Shown: in pieces, positions 5,028 through 9,229 of the stretch
How positions within the stretch are numbered: position 1 is the first letter of the stretch
Layout of the letters: each line of letters begins with the position of its first letter
DNA from: an uncultured Oscillospiraceae bacterium
Lineage (GTDB): Bacteria > Bacillota > Clostridia > Oscillospirales > Ruminococcaceae
NCBI GenBank assembly: GCA_958403605.1
Contig: CATXYA010000036.1
Location: 1 to 9,229, forward strand
DNA length: 9,229 bases
Direction: 5' to 3'
Made by a program: the position numbers and the translations under genes
Notes under the pieces: model-generated
What the model saw: only the letters and a program-made list of their open reading frames with translations
Database searches by the model: none
What the model was told of the DNA's origin: nothing

Positions 5028-6860
5028 ATGATGAAAAAATTGCTCGCACGCTACCTGGACTTAAAGCTCCGCACCAAGCTTCTGCTTTCCTACGCCGCCG
5101 TCATTTTGCTGGGGCTGGCGCTGACGCTGATGTTCCATTACCATATCTCTTCCTCCTTCCTGCGCCAGGCCGCGGCGTTTTCGCAGAAAAGCGTCGCGCA
5201 GAGCAGCCGCCAGATGGCCTTTGCCATGGACGCGGTGGAGCAGGACCTTTATTATAAATCGGGCGCTTCGCCCTTCATCAACCAGCAGCTCAACCCCGAG
5301 GCGCGGGGCACCCCCTCCGTCAATGACAAGCTCAAATACCAGGCTGCCGCCGAGTATCTTTTAAACTCCCAGCCCTATTATGAATTCATCTTTTATGCGG
5401 ACTGCAACGGCACATGGGTCTCCACTGGGAAGCCGCGGTTCGATCTTAGCGCCTCGGGCTACGCCGGGCCGCTGGACCCGGCGGCGCTGGAGGAGGAGGC
5501 CGCCGTCCTGAAAAACCTTTGGGGCGATTGTCAATGGGCGCCGCTGGACGAGGAGGTCGTTTTGGTGAAGCGCGCGGTCTACAACACCAAGACGCTCCAG
5601 TATTTAGGTTATCTGGTGGCGGGAATCAGCACGCAGTCCATCCGGGATATCTACGCCGAGATCATGCCGGACGGCGGCGGGTTCACCGTCTTTGACGCCG
5701 GGGGTGTCCCTTTGCTCTACGACAGCCCCGAAAGCCGCGCGCTGTGCGTCTCCTACCGGGAGGAAGTGCTGACGGGCGGCGCGCCGGACACGCCGGATTT
5801 CAACCTCCTGCTGGACCCTTATGTCTCCGGGCTGCTGCAGACGCCGGACAAAAAGTACAGCATCGTCTACCTGTACCCCACTGCGGTGCAGGTGCGCGAC
5901 TTTTTCCACCTCGTCAAATGGAACCTCTTTATCTCCTCCCTGGCCTTCTGTCTGGCGGGTGCCTTCGCCGTGCTGATCTCGGGCAATATCTCCAAAAATA
6001 TCCGCCTGCTGCTGGCGCAGGTGAAGCGCATCTCCCAGGGCAATTTCGACAGCCGGGCCGCCCTCACCAGCCGTGACGAGATCGGGGAGCTGGCCCAACA
6101 GTTCAACCGCATGTCCGCCCACATCCACACCCTCATCCAAGAAATCAGCGCCCAGCAGGTCAAAAAACAGCAGATCGAGTACCAGCTGCTGGAGCAGCGC
6201 TACAGCGCGCTGCAGGCGCAGCTCAACCCGCATTTTCTCTATAACGTGCTGGAATCCATCAGCAGTATGGCGAAAATAAAAAACGCCCCTGAGGTCTCAC
6301 AGATGATCTGTGTCCTCAGCGGGCTTTTGCGGGACAGCATCAACCAGAAGGCCAAGCTGATCCCTCTGCGGCGGGAGGTGGGGTATCTGCGCAATTACAC
6401 GGCGCTTTATGAGACGATGTACGGGCCCGCGCTCCGGTTCGTCTTTGACGTGCCCGCGGCGCTGGAGGAGGTCTTGGTGCCGAACTTCCTGCTGCAGCCT
6501 CTGGTGGAAAACGCGATCCTGCACGGCATCAGCCAGCGCGCCGACGGCGGCACCATGGTCCTGCGGGCCTTCCGGCACGAAGAATCGCTGGGGATCGAGA
6601 TCGCCGACGACGGGCCCGGCATGCCGCCGCAGACGCTGCAGCGTTTGCTGGAACCGCAGCCCGGCACCCCCGCTGAGGGAGACCGGGTGCACATTGGGGT
6701 GCAGAGCGTCCAAAGCCGCATCCAGCTCTTATTTGGCCCGGCCTACGGCCTGCGCGCCGCCTCCGGTCCCGGCGGGACCACCGTCACCCTTCGTCTGCCC
6801 CTGGACGCCGAAACCTATGTGCGGGAAACGCCGCCGCAGGAGCCGCTCACCGCTTTGTGA
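5028..6860 (+). CDS. YesM-like sensor histidine kinase
   Basis: This 610-residue membrane protein senses an extracellular signal and phosphorylates a response regulator. Segments in order: a short cytoplasmic Lys/Arg-rich end, a membrane helix (about 17-38), an extracellular sensor region (about 40-290, probably dCache-like), a second membrane helix (about 298-318), a HAMP linker (about 318-370) with EIGELAQQFNRMS, and a coiled-coil-like stretch (about 370-395). The PF06580 kinase core has NPHFLYN with phospho-accepting His402. The ATP-binding part shows the N box QPLVENAILHGI (490-501), the G1 box ADDGPGM (526-532) and a G2-like HIGVQSVQSRI (555-565). GGAGG lies two bases before the first ATG and five before the second (5031); either start is possible. 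Its likely partner is the YesN-like regulator at 191-967. The divergent placement next to a sugar-binding lipoprotein suggests it responds to that transporter's substrate, possibly with help from the binding protein. No terminator is visible after it: its end overlaps the next gene. Confidence 0.95.
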   Translation: MMKKLLARYLDLKLRTKLLLSYAAVILLGLALTLMFHYHISSSFLRQAAAFSQKSVAQSSRQMAFAMDAVEQDLYYKSGASPFINQQLNPEARGTPSVNDKLKYQAAAEYLLNSQPYYEFIFYADCNGTWVSTGKPRFDLSASGYAGPLDPAALEEEAAVLKNLWGDCQWAPLDEEVVLVKRAVYNTKTLQYLGYLVAGISTQSIRDIYAEIMPDGGGFTVFDAGGVPLLYDSPESRALCVSYREEVLTGGAPDTPDFNLLLDPYVSGLLQTPDKKYSIVYLYPTAVQVRDFFHLVKWNLFISSLAFCLAGAFAVLISGNISKNIRLLLAQVKRISQGNFDSRAALTSRDEIGELAQQFNRMSAHIHTLIQEISAQQVKKQQIEYQLLEQRYSALQAQLNPHFLYNVLESISSMAKIKNAPEVSQMICVLSGLLRDSINQKAKLIPLRREVGYLRNYTALYETMYGPALRFVFDVPAALEEVLVPNFLLQPLVENAILHGISQRADGGTMVLRAFRHEESLGIEIADDGPGMPPQTLQRLLEPQPGTPAEGDRVHIGVQSVQSRIQLLFGPAYGLRAASGPGGTTVTLRLPLDAETYVRETPPQEPLTAL

Positions 6861-7692
6861 CGCGCCTTGCATCCAGCAGTCCGCGGTACAGGGATGCCCC
6901 CAGCACCAAAACGCCGCCCACCGCCGAGGCGGGCGGCAGAGTTTCGCCATAAAACAAGGCCACCCATACCGGCGTCAGCACCGGCTCCAGCGCGGTCAAA
7001 AACACGGCGTTCAGCGCGCTGATGCGGCGCACGCCGTATTCCAACAGCAAATAGGACACGCCCGAGGTCAGAATGCCCAAAACAGCCAGGTCCAGTACGA
7101 TGGATGCACTGTACTGCCGCTCGTGCAAAAAGGCGGGCAAACTGAGGGCCGCACTGAGCAGAAAACCCAGCACCATGGCGTCGTCCGGCTGCGCACTGGG
7201 CAGGGCGTTCAGGTATAACAGCAGGGAGAAGCAGAAGCCGGACAGCAGCGCAAAACAGTTGCCCAAGCCCCCGCCGCCGCCCAGGCTGCCGCTGCAGCAG
7301 ATGCCCACCCCGGCAAAAATGGCCGCGGCTGCCGTGAGGTCCCGCAGTGCGGGCCGTTTGTGCCCGTGGAGCCAGGCGAACAACATCAAAAACAGCGGCG
7401 AGGTGTACTGCAGCAGGCTGGCGTTGCCCGCGGTGGTGTGCTTGGTCGCCAGCACCGAAAGCATCGTCGTCGCACAAAAGCAGACGGCTCCCAGCAGCGT
7501 CGGCGCGCACAGCCGCAGGGGCGCGCCGCGGCGCAGCCCGATCCGCAGCAAAAAGGCACAGGCACACCGCACAAAGTTGATGCTGAGCGCCTGCCAGGGA
7601 ACGCGCTTCACCAGCAGGCCCGTAAAGCTCCACAACAGTGCCGTCAGCAGCACCGCCGCATACCCTGCGGCCTTTTCATGGGACTGTTCCAT
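6847..7692 (-). CDS. EamA/DMT-superfamily membrane transporter
   Basis: From ATG 7692 the protein has 281 residues and is almost entirely hydrophobic, with about ten membrane helices in two tandem EamA halves (about 10-132 and 145-270). Family marks are the N-terminal LLTALLWSFTGLLVK, the fourth-helix motif TAGNASLLQYTSPLF (87-101), and the C-terminal ALEPVLTPVWVALFYGE (234-250) followed by a Gly-rich last helix. Members export metabolites or amino acids, or move nucleotide sugars, but the substrate cannot be predicted here. The open frame extends to 7827, but ATG 7692 is chosen because GGTGAGG lies just before it and the preceding residues are not membrane-like; ATG 7707 is a second choice. 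Its 3' end overlaps the kinase gene by 14 bases in convergent orientation. I see no functional tie to the ABC locus. Confidence 0.88.
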   Translation of the reverse strand: MEQSHEKAAGYAAVLLTALLWSFTGLLVKRVPWQALSINFVRCACAFLLRIGLRRGAPLRLCAPTLLGAVCFCATTMLSVLATKHTTAGNASLLQYTSPLFLMLFAWLHGHKRPALRDLTAAAAIFAGVGICCSGSLGGGGGLGNCFALLSGFCFSLLLYLNALPSAQPDDAMVLGFLLSAALSLPAFLHERQYSASIVLDLAVLGILTSGVSYLLLEYGVRRISALNAVFLTALEPVLTPVWVALFYGETLPPASAVGGVLVLGASLYRGLLDARRVTKR

Positions 7693-7719
7693 TTTCCTCA
7701 CCCCCATCTTTTTGTGCCC

Positions 7720-7725
7720 AGCATA
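7720..7725 (-). promoter_or_regulatory. Possible promoter of the DMT transporter gene
   Basis: On the minus strand TGC is followed by TATGCT (7725-7720), an extended -10. TTTATC lies 17 bases upstream as a poor -35. A start near 7713 would leave a leader of about 20 bases. The element lies downstream of the hairpin at 7804-7838, so the gene can be transcribed separately from the AIM24 gene. Confidence 0.35.
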
Positions 7726-7803
7726 GCACAGGGGCGGCGCGCGATAAACGCGATTTTTTAAGGAATGTATATGATAAAACAAGGTACTGCGCCACAGCGC
7801 CGA

Positions 7804-7838
7804 AAGGCCGGGCTCTGCACTTCGCAAAGCCCGGCCTT
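7804..7838 (-). terminator. Probable terminator of the AIM24-family gene
   Basis: AAGGCCGGGCT (7804-7814) pairs perfectly with AGCCCGGCCTT (7828-7838), an 11-bp GC-rich stem. Three inner pairs (7816-7818 with 7824-7826) can extend it. It lies 18 bases after the AIM24 stop. The U tract on the minus strand is short (CCTTTCGG), so termination may be incomplete and some transcripts could reach the transporter gene. Confidence 0.6.
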
Positions 7839-7855
7839 CCAGAGGAGCAGCGTCT

Positions 7856-8629
7856 TCAGATATTCGGCATTTTGGCTGTCGGCATCATCAGCACCTTGCC
7901 TGTGCCGCGGTAGACGTTGACCAGGCCCTCGCCGGAGGCCGCGGAGCCGATGAGGCTTTTGCCCGAGCGCTCCACCGTGAAGCCCAGGCTGCCGCTCCAG
8001 GCGATGGCGTAGTTGCCGTCGATCTTGAGCACGTCGTTGTCCAGCGTGACCTCGATGAGCTCTTCCCGCGGGCACTCGGCCTCGATGCAGAACACGCCGC
8101 TGCCGTTGAGGCTGAGGTTGAACAGCCCCTCGCCGCCCGCCACGGCGGAGGAAAAATTGGCGCGCATGACGGCCTTGTGCTTGAGCTTGGAATCACAGGC
8201 CAAAAACAGCCCGTCGTCCAGCACCACTGAGCCGCCCCATTCCGCGGCGTCCATCAGCAGCAGATGCTTATAAGTGGGCTCCAGCACCAGCTGGCCGTCG
8301 CCGGTGTACTCGGGCTTGATGGCCGATTCGCCCGTCACCTTGCCGCGCATGGCTTTGCCAAGCAGATCGCCCACGCCCTTGATGCCCGTGGTGGCGCTGA
8401 CGTTGCCCAGCATCCACTGCATGGCGCCCGCCTGCACGGTCACATTGGCTTTGCTGAGGTCGCAGACGAGCTGGCGTTTGCGCACGTTCATCTGCGCGCA
8501 GTAATAGGCGGCGATGGCGGAGCTGGGGGTCACGCTCAAATCACGCTGGTACTCGATGACCTGGAAGGGCCCCAGCTGGGCCAGCGTTTTGACGTCGTCG
8601 TTGTCGGTGAAATTGGATACTTGATACAT
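7856..8629 (-). CDS. AIM24/TIGR00266-family protein
   Basis: This 257-residue protein belongs to the AIM24 family (formerly DUF124), a widely conserved beta-rich single-domain family of unclear biochemical role, named after a yeast mitochondrial protein. Diagnostic parts are QAGAMQWMLGNV (66-77), GGEGLFNLSLNGSG (165-178) and the C-terminal SGEGLVNVYRGTGKVLM (232-248). Length is normal and the protein looks complete. There is no signal peptide or membrane helix, so it is probably cytoplasmic. The ATG at 8629 is preceded by GAGGGAGAACC, a reasonable ribosome binding site. It has its own extended -10 promoter and hairpins on both sides, so it appears to be a single-gene unit. Nothing in the context assigns it a substrate or pathway. 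Confidence 0.92.
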   Translation of the reverse strand: MYQVSNFTDNDDVKTLAQLGPFQVIEYQRDLSVTPSSAIAAYYCAQMNVRKRQLVCDLSKANVTVQAGAMQWMLGNVSATTGIKGVGDLLGKAMRGKVTGESAIKPEYTGDGQLVLEPTYKHLLLMDAAEWGGSVVLDDGLFLACDSKLKHKAVMRANFSSAVAGGEGLFNLSLNGSGVFCIEAECPREELIEVTLDNDVLKIDGNYAIAWSGSLGFTVERSGKSLIGSAASGEGLVNVYRGTGKVLMMPTAKMPNI

Positions 8630-8678
8630 GGTTCTCCCTCTCTTCCTGATGGCGGCGCTTTCTGCGCCTTCTGAGAAA

Positions 8679-8687
8679 ATTATACCA
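8679..8687 (-). promoter_or_regulatory. Extended -10 promoter of the AIM24-family gene
   Basis: TGGTATAAT on the minus strand is a perfect extended -10. No consensus -35 is found upstream, as is usual for this class. The predicted start near 8672 gives a leader of about 43 bases up to the ATG at 8629. It lies between the terminator of the preceding gene and the coding start. Confidence 0.65.
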
Positions 8688-8730
8688 TAAGCCGCCGCCT
8701 GTGGATACTGTTTTCACGCTCTGCCGCTGC

Positions 8731-8760
8731 AAAAAGGGCAGGCCGGCGGCCTGCCCTTTT
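8731..8760 (-). terminator. Strong intrinsic terminator of the TolB-like gene
   Basis: Thirteen bases 8732-8744 (AAAAGGGCAGGCC) pair perfectly with 8748-8760 across a three-base loop. On the minus strand the stem ends in five U. It lies 12 bases after the stop of the propeller protein. The symmetric A and T flanks make it usable in both directions. Confidence 0.9.
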
Positions 8761-8772
8761 GCTTTGTTCTCT

Positions 8773-9229
8773 TTATTCCTGATAACTCACAAAGGCGAAC
8801 TGGGTGGAATCCGGGGACCAGCTGTTCACGTTGATGGAGCCCTGGCCACCGAAAATTTCCAGCAGCGTCTCCGGCTGGCCGCCCGCCGCGGGGATCATGC
8901 GGATCTCCACGTTTTTGTCCGGCAGATGCTCGCCCGGCGCAAGGTCGCCCTTGCGGTAGGCCAGGTACACCACCTTCTTGCCGTCGGGCGAGATGTGGGG
9001 GAACCAGGAGTTGCGGTCCCCGTCGAAGGTCATCTGCGTCTGTCCGCTGCCGTCCGCGTTCATTTTCCACACCTGCATGAGGCCGGTACGGGCGGAGTTG
9101 AACCAGATGACGCCGCCGTCGGGCGAATACTCGGGGCCATCGTTGAGGCCGGGAGCATCCGTCAGGCGTGTCTCGGGGCCGCCCTCGGCGGAGCAGGTGT
9201 AGATGTCCCACTCCATTTCGCCGCCGACC
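8773..9229 (-). CDS. TolB-like PD40 beta-propeller protein, C-terminal part
   Basis: The 151 visible residues are the C-terminal part of a protein whose frame stays open to the right edge; the residues before the first internal Met (VGGE) continue the fold, so the gene is cut by the window. At least three PD40/WD40-like blades are visible, marked by [25 protein letters not shown] and [13 protein letters not shown], linked by segments such as [14 protein letters not shown] and [12 protein letters not shown]. Similar proteins of about 280-300 residues are usually annotated as TolB-family or periplasmic components of the Tol biopolymer transport system. In Gram-positive bacteria no Tol complex exists, and the role is unknown or lies in substrate binding. 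Whether a signal peptide is present cannot be seen. A strong terminator follows the stop. Confidence 0.85.
   Translation of the reverse strand, partial: VGGEMEWDIYTCSAEGGPETRLTDAPGLNDGPEYSPDGGVIWFNSARTGLMQVWKMNADGSGQTQMTFDGDRNSWFPHISPDGKKVVYLAYRKGDLAPGEHLPDKNVEIRMIPAAGGQPETLLEIFGGQGSINVNSWSPDSTQFAFVSYQE

Larger units (their letters stand above)
4847..5042. repeat. Inverted 22-base repeat formed by the two divergent translation starts
   Basis: Bases 4868-4847 (minus strand) and 5021-5042 (plus strand) match at 20 of 22 positions. Both read GGAGG, one variable base, TATGATG, then six A, and both genes begin Met-Met-Lys-Lys-Leu-Leu. The two arms are the start regions of the binding protein and of the kinase. 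Similar Shine-Dalgarno sites plus Lys-rich N-termini could explain this by chance, but the shared tandem ATG is striking. Confidence 0.5.

Noticed and set aside
5604..6233. Minus-strand ORF (209 codons) inside the kinase gene
   Set aside because: Antisense to the HAMP and sensor coding region, with no start signals or domain.
6861..7218. Continuation of a plus-strand frame past the kinase stop
   Set aside because: It is a different frame of the kinase gene running into the antisense of the DMT transporter, with no credible protein features.
7739..7757. CGCG-ATAAA-CGCG followed by a T run as a plus-strand terminator
   Set aside because: The stem has only four pairs and there is no plus-strand gene just upstream for it to serve.
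7693..7827. N-terminal extension of the DMT transporter frame
   Set aside because: It covers the proposed promoter, is polar rather than membrane-like, and has no ribosome binding site; ATG 7692 is preceded by GGTGAGG.
1..9229. CRISPR arrays, tRNA or rRNA genes, riboswitches, toxin-antitoxin or defence genes
   Set aside because: No regularly spaced repeats, cloverleaf, long structured leader or small paired ORFs with start signals could be found.

Overview
The window looks like chromosome of a moderately GC-rich Firmicute, probably a gut-type clostridium (Oscillospirales-like). This is inferred from AAGGAGG-type Shine-Dalgarno sites, a Gram-positive lipoprotein signal on the solute-binding protein, a YesM/YesN-type two-component pair, CUT1 sugar permeases without a dedicated ATPase, and an AIM24-family protein. 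Most of it is dense coding sequence. The AT-rich exceptions are the left edge and the divergent promoter region around 4870-5020.

Left edge (1-210): a promoter, a ribosome binding site and the first ten or so codons of a low-molecular-weight protein tyrosine phosphatase gene read leftwards. They then run into unrelated sequence and a stop codon. The best reading is that this gene was cut just after its catalytic cysteine by an insertion lying mostly outside the window.

Core locus (174-6860): leftward from 4858 run a sugar-binding lipoprotein, two CUT1 ABC permeases and a cytoplasmic esterase, tightly packed or overlapping and evidently one operon. Next comes a compact YesN-like response regulator with its own promoter and a strong terminator. 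Divergent from the binding protein, a YesM-like sensor histidine kinase reads rightward from 5028. An 11-bp direct repeat (one mismatch, 23-bp period) sits between the two promoters at activator-type distances from both and is the best candidate for the regulator's operator. The proposed logic is: an extracellular ligand is sensed by the kinase, the regulator is phosphorylated, the importer is induced, the imported (probably acylated) saccharide or glycoside is taken in, and the cytoplasmic esterase removes its ester. The substrate is not known. No glycoside hydrolase and no ABC ATPase are present in the window.

Right part (6847-9229): an EamA/DMT-family transporter converges on the kinase gene with a 14-bp tail-to-tail overlap. 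It is followed by an AIM24-family protein with an extended -10 promoter and, at the right edge, the C-terminal part of a TolB/PD40 beta-propeller protein with an excellent intrinsic terminator. These three look like separately transcribed leftward genes with no obvious link to the transport locus.

I saw no rRNA or tRNA gene, CRISPR array, complete mobile element or recognisable defence system. The points most worth a second look are the truncated phosphatase/insertion junction, the direct repeat between the divergent promoters, and the esterase inside a kinase-controlled sugar ABC operon.
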